The position numbers and the translations under genes are program-made. The notes under the pieces were generated by a model that did not search any database, was not told the DNA's origin, and saw only the letters and a program-made list of their open reading frames with translations. A stretch of DNA of 31,688 bases from JALHMQ01 sp037441125 (GTDB lineage: Bacteria; Pseudomonadota; Gammaproteobacteria; Burkholderiales; Burkholderiaceae_F), in assembly GCA_037441125.1 (NCBI GenBank), contig JBBIST010000030.1, forward strand, positions 1 through 31,688, written 5' to 3'. Every line of letters starts with the position of its first letter. The first letter of the stretch is position 1. Shown here piece after piece: positions 15,229 to 22,438 of the stretch.

Positions 15229-15273
15229 TTGGCAAAGCAACGCGAAAATTCAAAAAGAGGCAAACCGCGATGA
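15229..15273 (+). other. 14-codon lysine/arginine-rich frame before rhuM, possible gene end or leader
   Basis: A TTG preceded by GGAGGAGCGA opens a frame of 14 codons (MAKQRENSKRGKPR) whose TGA overlaps the rhuM ATG as ATGA. It could be the surviving edge of a deleted upstream gene, or chance. Its AT content is higher than the surroundings. Confidence 0.25.
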
Positions 15274-16029
15274 CCGACACGCCCGCTGGCGAGATCGTCG
15301 TCTACGAAGCCCCCGACGGCGAGGTGCGGGTCGAGGTCCGGCTCGACCGGGACACCGTATGGCTCACGCAGGACCAGATGGCGCGACTGTTCGGCCGCGA
15401 GCGGTCGGTCATCACCAAGCACGTCCGTAACGTCTTCAAGGAGGGCGAGCTGGATGAGAAGAGCAATGTGCACTTTTTGCACATTGCCGGTTCGGACAAG
15501 CCGGTCGGCTTCTACAACCTGGACGTGATCATCTCGGTCGGCTACCGCGTGAAGTCCGAGCGCGGCACCCAGTTCCGCATCTGGGCCACCCGCACGCTGC
15601 GCGAGCACCTCGTCCGCGGCTACACGCTCAGCCGCCAGCGCTTCGAACAGAACGCCCGCGAACTGGAATCGGCGCTGACGCTCGTGCGCAAGGCGGCTGC
15701 CGGCGAGGCGCTGACGACCGAACAGGGACGGGGGCTGGTCGATGTCATCGCCTGCTACACGCAGACCTTCCTGCTGCTGCAGCGCTACGACGAAGGGCTG
15801 CTCACCGAGCCGAAGGGCAGTCCCGGCGGCGTGTTGCCGGCCGTGCAGGAGGCGAGTGCCGCCATCGCGCGGCTGAAGGCCGAACTGATCAAACGCGGAG
15901 AGGCGAGCGATCTGTTCGGCCGTGAACCGGCCGACGGCGGTCGCGCTGCTGGTGGCTGAGTCGGCGTCCAACGACAAGGACGTGATGATCCGACTTGTGA
16001 TGAACATGCTCGCCGGGCCGCAAACGTGA
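15270..16029 (+). pseudogene. RhuM-family gene, broken: Fic-like core deleted
   Basis: The ATG at 15270 opens a RhuM-type (virulence/defence-associated, DUF4062-like context) N-terminus: VWLTQDQMARLFGRERSVITKHVRNVF, followed by FYNLDVIISVGYRVKS and FRIWATRTLREHL. The frame closes early at 15959 after DLFGREPADGG, giving 229 residues where about 330 are expected. A second frame, from about 15925 to the TGA at 16029, carries the family's C-terminal end (...VALLVAESASNDKDVMIRL...). The HPFxDGNKR Fic/Doc-like centre is absent. I infer an internal deletion that also shifted the frame. RhuM genes commonly accompany type I restriction operons, which agrees with the HsdR stub that follows. Confidence 0.75.
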
Positions 16030-16138
16030 GCGCGTTCACCGAATCCGTAGTCGAAGACGCAGTCCTCTCTGGCTCGAAGCGCTTGGCTACGCGGTGAGGC
16101 ACGGCCCCGAGATCGCCGCCGGCGAACCGGCCGCCGAG
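16026..16138 (+). pseudogene. N-terminal stub of type I restriction endonuclease HsdR, frameshifted
   Basis: The GTG at 16026 overlaps the end of the RhuM fragment (GTGA) and reads VSAFTESVVEDAVL. One base is then missing near 16065-16069, and the frame continues as WLEALGYAVRHGPEIAAGEP up to 16138. These two pieces match the start of HsdR subunits of a common proteobacterial type I restriction system. Homology stops there, so about 95% of the gene is gone. No hsdM or hsdS is present in the window. Confidence 0.7.
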
Positions 16139-16198
16139 TGCAACGGCGCGGTTACCGCGGCTCGACGGCTGGTGCTATTCGCCTGAAGGGCGAGATCA

Positions 16199-16381
16199 GG
16201 ACCCGGTGCGGGGCCGGTGTCGATCCGCGAGGCGGCACGGCGCGTCGGGCGCGACGTCAAGGCCGTCCACGGTGACGTGCAGGCGCTGCTCGAAGCCGGG
16301 CTGCTCGTGCGCGCGCAAGGCGGCGGCGTCGAGTTTCCGTTCGACGCCGTGAAGGTGCAGTTTCTGCTGCAGGCCGCGTAG
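16199..16381 (+). pseudogene. C-terminal remnant of an HTH antitoxin-like transcriptional regulator
   Basis: The frame reads GAGPVSIREAARRVGRDVKA, then VHGDVQALLEAGLL, and ends in FPFDAVKVQFLLQAA with a TAG at 16379. This is the second half (winged HTH and tail) of the small HVO_A0114-type DNA-binding proteins often paired with toxins. The usual N-terminal half and any toxin gene are absent. A GTG at 16217 could in principle start a 54-residue peptide, but no Shine-Dalgarno is apparent. I interpret it as a relic. Confidence 0.65.
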
Positions 16382-16413
16382 GAAGGCTCGTCAGCGTCGC
16401 CGCGCCGTCGACT

Positions 16414-17778
16414 TCACGCCGGCTCGGCCACGCTCGGCAGACCGGACAACGCCAGCGCCAGTTCGCGCTCGTCGTACGGTTCGTCCTTCAGTTCGCCGGC
16501 GAAGTATTTGCTGTAAGCGCCCATGTCGAAGTGGCCGTGGCCGCACAGGTTGAACAAGATCGTCTCGCTGCGGCCTTCGCGCTTGCAGCGCAGCGCCTCC
16601 TCGATCGCACCCTTGACCGCGTGGTTCGCCTCGGGCGCGGGAACGATGCCCTCGGCGCGCGCGAAGGCCACGCCGGCGGCGAAGCACTCCGGCTGCGTGT
16701 AGGCGGTGGCCTCGATCAGCCCGAGCACGGCCAGGTGCGACACCAGCGGCGCCATGCCGTGGTAGCGCAGGCCGCCGGCGTGAAACGGCGGCGGCGTGAA
16801 GGTGCTGCCGAGCGTGTGCATCTTGACCAGCGGCGTCAGGTGCGCGGTGTCGCCGAAGTCGTACGCGTACTTGCCGCGCGTCAGCGACGGACACGCCGCC
16901 GGTTCTACCGCAACGATGCGCGGCTTGGCGCCGCCGCGCAGCCCGTGGCCGATGAACGGGAAGGCGATGCCGGCGAAGTTGCTGCCGCCGCCGGTGCAAC
17001 CGACGACGACGTCGGGCCAGGCGTCGGCCATCTGCATCTGCTCGATCGCCTCCAGCCCGATCACGCTCTGGTGCAGCAGCACGTGGTTGAGCACCGAGCC
17101 GAGCGCGTACTTGGTGTCGTCGCGGCCGGCGGCGACCTCGACCGCCTCGGAAATGGCGATGCCGAGGCTGCCCGGATGGTCGGGGCGGGCGGCGAGCACG
17201 CTGCGGCCGTAGGCGGTCTCGGCCGACGGCGACGGCAGGCAGCGCGCGCCGTAGGTCTCCATCAGCGCGCGCCGGTACGGCTTCTGGTCGTAGGACACGC
17301 GCACCTGGAACACGGTCACCTGCAGGCCGAACAGGGCGCCGGCGAAGGCGAGCGAGCTGCCCCACTGGCCGGCGCCGGTCTCGGTGGCCAGGTGGCGGAC
17401 GCCGGCCTCCTTGTTGTAGAAGGCCTGTGGCACGGCGGTGTTCGGCTTGTGGCTGCCGGCGGGGCTCACGCCCTCGTACTTGTAGAAGATGCGCGCCGGC
17501 GTGGCGAGCGCCTGCTCCAACCGGTGCGCGCGATACAGCGGGCTCGGCCGCCACAGGCGATAGACATCGCGCACCGGCGCCGGGATCTCGATCTCGCGCT
17601 CGGTCGACACCTCCTGCGCGATCAGCGCCATCGGAAACAGCGGCGCCAGGTCGTCGGGGCCGATCGGCTTCATCGTGCCCGGGTGCAGCACCGGCGGCAG
17701 CGCGCGCGGCAGGTCGGCCTGAAGGTTGTACCAGTGCTTCGGCAGCCGACTTTCGTCGAGCAGGAACTTGGATTGCAT
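16414..17778 (-). CDS. trpB2: TrpB2-type tryptophan synthase beta-like PLP enzyme
   Basis: This 454-residue PLP enzyme of the TrpB2 group condenses indole with serine or a related substrate, usually without a tight TrpA partner. The PLP lysine is K111 in SPAGSHKPNTA, followed by the TrpB2 signature ETGAGQWGSSLAF (133 onwards) and the phosphate loop CTGGGSNFAG (GGGSN 263-267). The N-terminal about 70 residues, with WYNLQADLPRALPPVLHPGT, are specific to the TrpB2 class. The ATG at 17778 has a GGAG Shine-Dalgarno 8 bases upstream; an in-frame extension to 17961 has no family similarity. No trpA lies nearby, in keeping with stand-alone TrpB2 genes used for indole salvage. Confidence 0.93.
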   Translation of the reverse strand: MQSKFLLDESRLPKHWYNLQADLPRALPPVLHPGTMKPIGPDDLAPLFPMALIAQEVSTEREIEIPAPVRDVYRLWRPSPLYRAHRLEQALATPARIFYKYEGVSPAGSHKPNTAVPQAFYNKEAGVRHLATETGAGQWGSSLAFAGALFGLQVTVFQVRVSYDQKPYRRALMETYGARCLPSPSAETAYGRSVLAARPDHPGSLGIAISEAVEVAAGRDDTKYALGSVLNHVLLHQSVIGLEAIEQMQMADAWPDVVVGCTGGGSNFAGIAFPFIGHGLRGGAKPRIVAVEPAACPSLTRGKYAYDFGDTAHLTPLVKMHTLGSTFTPPPFHAGGLRYHGMAPLVSHLAVLGLIEATAYTQPECFAAGVAFARAEGIVPAPEANHAVKGAIEEALRCKREGRSETILFNLCGHGHFDMGAYSKYFAGELKDEPYDERELALALSGLPSVAEPA

Positions 17779-18101
17779 GAGTTGAACTCCTGGCGGTGAA
17801 TCGGAACCGTGGGCGGCGCGCGGCTCGCCAATGCGCGAGTTTGGCCGAGTGCGCGCCTGGGCGCCAATCGGCCAGCGGCTCTTCAAGTGTCGCCGAAGCG
17901 TTGGTCCAGGTCCCGGACACCGGAGCCGACCGGGCCAACCGCGTCCGATGATCCCGCACAACTGCCGCAGGTCGATTCTGCGCAGGTTGGGCTAGCATCG
18001 GCGCCATCCTCTGATAAGAGGGCTGAAACCTGCATCAAGCGCGAGAGGCTCAACGAGCGCGTGAACGCGCAATGCAGCACGAACACGCAAGGAGCCAGAC
18101 T
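17779..18101. other. 323-bp divergent spacer between trpB2 and the antitoxin gene
   Basis: I see no gene. Contents: the trpB2 Shine-Dalgarno on the left, a plus-strand TAGCAT at 17994-17999 followed by CGGCGCC (possible -10 of the toxin-antitoxin operon, similar to the relA motif), and the AAGGAG of the antitoxin at 18089-18094. Confidence 0.4.
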
Positions 18102-18350
18102 ATGACCACGATTCAGATCGAGCTGCCCGAGGCAACGGTCAAGGCCGCGCGCGAAGCAGGTCTGCTGACGCCGCAAGCGCTGGAGCGGCTGCTGACCGAT
18201 GCACTGAAGCGCCAGCAGGTGGCCGACTCGCTGCTGTCGATTGCCGATCGCGTGGCGGCCGCCGGCATCGAGCCGATGTCGATGCAGGAGATCAATGCTG
18301 AGGTGAAAGCCGCGCGCGCGGAGCGCAGGCAGCGTGCGGGCGGTCATTGA
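18102..18350 (+). CDS. Putative antitoxin of a PIN toxin pair
   Basis: This 82-residue protein begins MTTIQIELPEATVKAAREAG. It has a short beta strand and then helices, as in ribbon-helix-helix/AbrB-like antitoxins of PIN toxins. Its C-terminus, MSMQEINAEVKAARAERRQR, is charged and helical and is likely the part that wraps the toxin. The ATG at 18102 has AAGGAG eight bases upstream. It overlaps the PIN gene by 17 bp, the normal arrangement of type II toxin-antitoxin operons. The exact antitoxin family is not recognised with certainty. Confidence 0.8.
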   Translation: MTTIQIELPEATVKAAREAGLLTPQALERLLTDALKRQQVADSLLSIADRVAAAGIEPMSMQEINAEVKAARAERRQRAGGH

Positions 18351-18747
18351 CATCAACGTGCTCGTGGCCGCGCTGTTGTGGCGCGGGCCGCCGCATGTGC
18401 TGCTCGAGCAGGTGCGCGCTGGCACGGTCAGCCTGGTCAGCAGTCCTGCGCTGTTGGCTGAGCTGGCCGACGTGCTCGGGCGCGACAAGTTCGCGGCGAT
18501 CCTCAAGCGCACGAGCACGTCGCGCGAACGCTCGCTGGCCGAGGTGCGGCAGCTCGCCGAGGTGATCGAGCCGCCGCCGCTGCCCTTGCCGGTGTGCCGC
18601 GATCCCGATGACGATCAGGTGCTGGCGCTGGCGCTCGCGGCCAAGGTCGACCTTGTGATCTCCGGAGACGACGATCTGCTGTCGATGAAGAGCTTCGAGG
18701 GCATACCGATCCTCACACCAGCAGAGGCAGTCGCGCGCATCGTCTGA
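18334..18747 (+). CDS. PIN-domain toxin (putative RNase, COG1569-like)
   Basis: This 137-residue PIN-domain protein starts at GTG 18334, inside the antitoxin gene (17-bp overlap). The acidic site is complete: D6 in AVIDINVLVAA, E43 in LLAELADVL, the D90-D94 cluster in CRDPDDDQVLALA, and D112-D114 in ISGDDDLL. The second half (CRDPDDDQ, then LVISGDDDLL and GIPILTPAEA) is typical of the COG1569 'putative toxin of a TA system' group. It would be a Mg-dependent endoribonuclease neutralised by the upstream protein. It is intact, unlike the neighbouring defence relics. Confidence 0.88.
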   Translation: MRAVIDINVLVAALLWRGPPHVLLEQVRAGTVSLVSSPALLAELADVLGRDKFAAILKRTSTSRERSLAEVRQLAEVIEPPPLPLPVCRDPDDDQVLALALAAKVDLVISGDDDLLSMKSFEGIPILTPAEAVARIV

Positions 18748-18766
18748 GCGACGACGGGCACGAAGA

Positions 18767-19258
18767 TCAGAACACGCCCGCCGCCAGTCCCGCCGCGAGC
18801 GCGGCGCCGACTTCGCGGCAGCGCTCGAGGTCGGCTTCGGCGATGTCCTTCGGCGCCAGGATCCGCTCCGGCGTCTGCGCGTGCGTGATGACGATCGTCG
18901 CCGGCGCCACCTCGCGCAGGCGCAGCCCGGTGCAGATGCGTTGCGCCTGCCGCACCGCGCCCTGGCCGTCGCTGCCGGCGCACACGAGCAGCGCGAACGG
19001 CCGGCCGTTGACGCGGTCCAGCGCCTCGTAGTAGACGCGGTCGAAGAAGTCCTTCATCAGTCCCGACAGGCCGGCCAGGTTCTCGGGCGAGACGAACAGG
19101 TAGCCGTCGGCGGCGAGCAGGTCGTCGGCGCCGGCCTCGACCGCGCGCTTGCAGCGCACTTCGATGTCGCCCTGCGCGCGCGCCGCGTCGGCCGCGGCCG
19201 CGGCCATCAGCGCCGAGCCGCCGGTCATCGAGTGCCAGACGATGAGGAGCCTCTTCAT
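18767..19258 (-). CDS. Flavodoxin-like / NADPH-dependent FMN reductase family protein
   Basis: This 163-residue protein begins MKRLLIVWHSMTGGSALMA. The S-M-T-G-G loop matches the FMN phosphate-binding loop of flavodoxins. GYLFVSPENLAGLSGLMKDFFDRVYY fits the NAD(P)H:FMN-reductase-like fold. The ATG at 19258 gives the typical short N-terminus; upstream in-frame codons are Arg/Ala-rich and lack similarity. It is 34 bp downstream of mtfA on the same strand, so the two are likely co-transcribed. The electron partner is unknown. Confidence 0.85.
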   Translation of the reverse strand: MKRLLIVWHSMTGGSALMAAAAADAARAQGDIEVRCKRAVEAGADDLLAADGYLFVSPENLAGLSGLMKDFFDRVYYEALDRVNGRPFALLVCAGSDGQGAVRQAQRICTGLRLREVAPATIVITHAQTPERILAPKDIAEADLERCREVGAALAAGLAAGVF

Positions 19259-19292
19259 CGTTGCCGGTCGCGCGCTGCGCTTCGCCTCGGGC

Positions 19293-20168
19293 TCATTCGA
19301 CTGAGCGGTCGGGCACTGCATCTTCCGCGCGCGCCGCCGCGCGCGCGCGCGGGTCCTGGCAGAAGAACTGCACCAGCAGCTCGTACCAGTCGGGGAAGGC
19401 GCGCGCCAGGCGCTCCGGGTCGACGAAGAACTGCTCGCTCGACACGGCGAAGAACTCGCCTTCGTCCTGCGCCGCGTAGGGGTCGAGCGGCAGATGCGCG
19501 TAGTAGGCGTCGGCCTCGGCCGAGTCGGGATCGACGTCGGCCGGCAGCTCGGACTCGATCAGGTCGAGCTCGGCGCCGAAGCGCTCGAAGGCATCGGCGA
19601 GCGTCGCGCGCCAGCGGCGCGCGTCGAGTTGCGGGTGCAGGTTGCGGTCGAACGGCGGCAGGCCGTCGGCGTCGCCGTTGAGCATGTCGAGCTTGTGCGT
19701 GAACTCGTGGATCACGACGTTGTGGCTCCAGCCGCCGGGCGTCGCTTCATCGTCGGTCGCGTGCCAGGAGACCACCAGCGGTCCGCCCTCCCAGGCCTCG
19801 CCGCTGATCGGTTCGTCGTACTCGTGCACGACGCCGTCGTCGTCGGTGACGCGGCGCGGGGCGACGAACTCGCTCGGATAGACGACGATGCTGGTCCAGC
19901 CGCGATACCAGTCGATGCCGAGGTTCAGGATCGGCAGGCAGGCCTGCACGGCGATTTGCACCTGGATCGCCGCGGTCAGTTCCAGGTCGGCGCCGGCCGC
20001 CATTTCCTTGCGCGCGAGCAACTGCTCGCACAGCGCGCGCAGGCGGGCGCGGTCGGCGGCGCCGAGCGCCGCCGCGTACGGCAGGCGGGCGAGCGCCTGC
20101 TGCCACAGATCGTCGGCGATCTCGACCCGGTCGGCGGCGCCCAATCGTGCCAGCAATGTTTTGAGCAT
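19293..20168 (-). CDS. mtfA: MtfA-type zinc peptidase (M90 family)
   Basis: This 291-residue cytoplasmic metallopeptidase has the HExxH motif at H154-H158 (VIHEFTHKLDM) and a probable third ligand E238 in EGEFFAVSSEQFF. The LDMLNGDADGLPP stretch and LNLGIDWYRGW match the MtfA/YeeI family. In E. coli MtfA binds the repressor Mlc (DgsA) and so affects glucose PTS expression; whether that holds here is unknown. The ATG at 20168 fits the family N-terminus. No Shine-Dalgarno is visible, and a CAGAAT hexamer lies close upstream. It is divergent from relA across a 68-bp spacer. Confidence 0.92.
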   Translation of the reverse strand: MLKTLLARLGAADRVEIADDLWQQALARLPYAAALGAADRARLRALCEQLLARKEMAAGADLELTAAIQVQIAVQACLPILNLGIDWYRGWTSIVVYPSEFVAPRRVTDDDGVVHEYDEPISGEAWEGGPLVVSWHATDDEATPGGWSHNVVIHEFTHKLDMLNGDADGLPPFDRNLHPQLDARRWRATLADAFERFGAELDLIESELPADVDPDSAEADAYYAHLPLDPYAAQDEGEFFAVSSEQFFVDPERLARAFPDWYELLVQFFCQDPRARAAARAEDAVPDRSVE

Positions 20169-20204
20169 ATGACCGATTCTGCCGCAGGCGCGCGCCGCGC
20201 CTCC

Positions 20205-20210
20205 TACAAT
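20205..20210 (+). promoter_or_regulatory. Candidate -10 element (TACAAT) for relA
   Basis: TACAAT followed by CGGCGCAG lies 26 bases upstream of the relA ATG. It is one of the best matches to the recurrent hexamer of this window. Confidence 0.45.
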
Positions 20211-20236
20211 CGGCGCAGCCTTCGTCGCTCCACCGC

Positions 20237-22399
20237 ATGTCGCTGAAGTCCCCCCGCAGCCAGAGCGCGCCCGAGGCCGGTGCCGAGGTGCTGCCGCTCG
20301 TCGATCCGGAGGCGGCGCGCACGCTGGTGGCGGCGCTCTACGTCGACCGGCGCCTGCGCACCGGCGAGCCTTTCCTGGCGCACGCCGACGGACTGGTGGC
20401 GATCGTGCGGCCGCTGCGCGCCGACCCCGATCTGCTGGCCGCCGGCTACCTGTTCGGCGCCTACGACGTGGTGCGCGACGCCGACGACTGGCTGCGCGCG
20501 CGCTTCGGCGCCTCGGTCATGCAGCTGGTGGCCGACCTGCGCCAGTTGATGAAGCTCTCCGAGCGCACGCGCGCGCGCAACGGCAGCCAGGGCGAGGGCG
20601 AGGCCGAGGCGCTGCGGCGGATGCTGCTGGCGATGTGCAACGACCTGCGCGTGGTGCTGCTGCGCCTGGCCTCGCGCCTGCAGACGCTGCGCTGGCTGGC
20701 GGCGCATCCGGATGAGGGCGACGCCGACCTGCGCCTGCGCCTGGCGCGCGAGACGATGGCGCTGTATGCGCCGCTCGCCAACCGGCTCGGCGTCTGGCAG
20801 CTCAAGTGGGAGCTCGAAGACCTGGCGCTGCGCTTTCTCGAGCCGGAAAGCTACCGCCGCGTGGCGCAGTGGCTGGAAGAGCAGCGCGACGCGCGCGAGG
20901 CGTTCATCGCCGGCGCGGTGCGCGAACTGCGCCAGCTACTCGCCGCCGCCGGCGTGCGCGCCGAAGTGCACGGCCGGCCCAAGCACATCTACAGCATCTG
21001 GGCCAAGATGCAGGCCAAGCAGCTCGCCTTCGACCAGTTGTTCGACCTGCGCGCGCTGCGCGTGATCGTCGACGAGGTTGCGCACTGCTACCAGGTGCTG
21101 TCGCTGGTGCACGAACGCTACACACCGATCACCGCCGAGTTCGACGACTACATCGCGCGCCCGAAGCCCAACGGCTACCAGTCGCTGCACACGGTCGTGC
21201 GCGACGGCGCCGGACGGCCGCTCGAGATCCAGATCCGCACGCGGCAGATGCACCTGCTGGCCGAACTGGGTGTGGCCGCGCACTGGCGCTACAAGGAGGC
21301 GGCGCGCGCACGCGCCGGCGACGGCGCCGACGAGGCGCGCGTGGCCTGGCTGCGCCAGTTGCTCGCCTGGCGCGCCGAAGTGGCGGCGCCGGTGCAGGCC
21401 GCGGCCGAAGACGACCGCATCTACGTGCTCACGCCGCAGGCGCGCGTGGTCGAGCTGCCGCGCGGTGCGACCGCGATCGACTTCGCCTACCACCTGCACA
21501 CCGAGCTCGGCCACCGCTGCCGCGGCGCGCGCATCGACGGCGCGATGGTGCCGCTTAACACGCCGCTGGCGACCGGGCAGACGGTCGAGGTGATCGCCGC
21601 CAAGAGCGGCGGCCCGAGCCGCGACTGGCTCAACCCGGAGCTCGGCTACCTGGCCAGCCCGCGCGCGCGCGCCAAGGTGCGCGCCTGGTTCAACGCCCTC
21701 GAGGCGCAGCAGGCCGCGGCCGCCGGACGCGAGATCGTCGACCGCGAGCTGGCGCGCCTGGGCAAGACCGCGGTGCGGCTGGAAGACCTCGCGCACCGGC
21801 TCGGCTTCGCCTCGGTCGACGAGCTGTGCGTGGCCGCGACCAAGGAGGAGTTCAGCCTGCGCTCGATCGAGCAGGCGCTGGCCGGTGCGCCGGCTGCGGC
21901 CGAGCCGGCGCTGCCGCTGCCGCTCGCCAGGCCGCGGGCGGCGACCGCCGCCGCCGGCCAGGTGCTCGTGGTCGGCGTCGACTCGCTGCTCACCAACCTC
22001 GCGCGCTGCTGCCGGCCGGTGCCGCCGGACGAGATCGTCGGTTTCGTCACGCGCGGCAAGGGCGTGTCGATCCACCGCGCAAGCTGCGCCAACGCGCAAG
22101 CGCTGGCGCGGCGCAAGTCGGAGCGGCTGATCGACGTCGCCTGGGAGCCGGCCGGCGCGCGCGAGGCGCGCTTCCCGGTCGACGTGCACGTGTTCGCGCA
22201 CGACCGCCAGGGACTGCTGCGCGACATCTCCGAAGTGTTCGCGCGCGAGAAGTTCAACGTGATCGGCGTGCACACCGCCTCGCAGCGCGGCGAAGCGCGC
22301 ATGCAGTTCACGCTCGAAGTCGCCGACGCCGCCGCCTTGCGCCGCGCGCTGACGCAGGTGGCCGAGGTCAAGGGCGTGCTGTCGGCGCGACGCCGGTAG
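20237..22399 (+). CDS. relA: (p)ppGpp synthetase I RelA, monofunctional
   Basis: This 720-residue stringent-response enzyme transfers pyrophosphate from ATP to GTP or GDP on ribosomes sensing uncharged tRNA. The N-terminal hydrolase domain is degenerate: the HD dyad region reads YLFGAYDVV (71-79), so hydrolysis is not expected. The synthetase domain contains GRPKHIYSIWAKM (246-258) and EFDDYIARPKPNGYQS (301-316). The EFDD form is that of monofunctional RelA; bifunctional Rel/SpoT has RFKD. A TGS domain (about 394-455), a Cys/His zinc-finger region (CC 591-592 and C617) and a C-terminal ACT domain (PVDVHVFAHDRQGLLRDIS) follow. A SpoT should exist elsewhere in the genome. Confidence 0.97.
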   Translation: MSLKSPRSQSAPEAGAEVLPLVDPEAARTLVAALYVDRRLRTGEPFLAHADGLVAIVRPLRADPDLLAAGYLFGAYDVVRDADDWLRARFGASVMQLVADLRQLMKLSERTRARNGSQGEGEAEALRRMLLAMCNDLRVVLLRLASRLQTLRWLAAHPDEGDADLRLRLARETMALYAPLANRLGVWQLKWELEDLALRFLEPESYRRVAQWLEEQRDAREAFIAGAVRELRQLLAAAGVRAEVHGRPKHIYSIWAKMQAKQLAFDQLFDLRALRVIVDEVAHCYQVLSLVHERYTPITAEFDDYIARPKPNGYQSLHTVVRDGAGRPLEIQIRTRQMHLLAELGVAAHWRYKEAARARAGDGADEARVAWLRQLLAWRAEVAAPVQAAAEDDRIYVLTPQARVVELPRGATAIDFAYHLHTELGHRCRGARIDGAMVPLNTPLATGQTVEVIAAKSGGPSRDWLNPELGYLASPRARAKVRAWFNALEAQQAAAAGREIVDRELARLGKTAVRLEDLAHRLGFASVDELCVAATKEEFSLRSIEQALAGAPAAAEPALPLPLARPRAATAAAGQVLVVGVDSLLTNLARCCRPVPPDEIVGFVTRGKGVSIHRASCANAQALARRKSERLIDVAWEPAGAREARFPVDVHVFAHDRQGLLRDISEVFAREKFNVIGVHTASQRGEARMQFTLEVADAAALRRALTQVAEVKGVLSARRR

Positions 22400-22438
22400 G
22401 GGCGCCAACGCCCGCCGCACCGACGGCTGCGGGCCTGC

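Noticed and set aside
15195..15269. Upstream ATG for the RhuM-family gene
   Set aside because: The added residues do not resemble the family; ATG 15270 has an AAGAGG-type site and a matching N-terminus.
22400..22413. GGGCG-CCAA-CGCCC hairpin just after relA as a terminator
   Set aside because: Only a 5-bp stem with no T-run; in such GC-rich DNA this arises often by chance.
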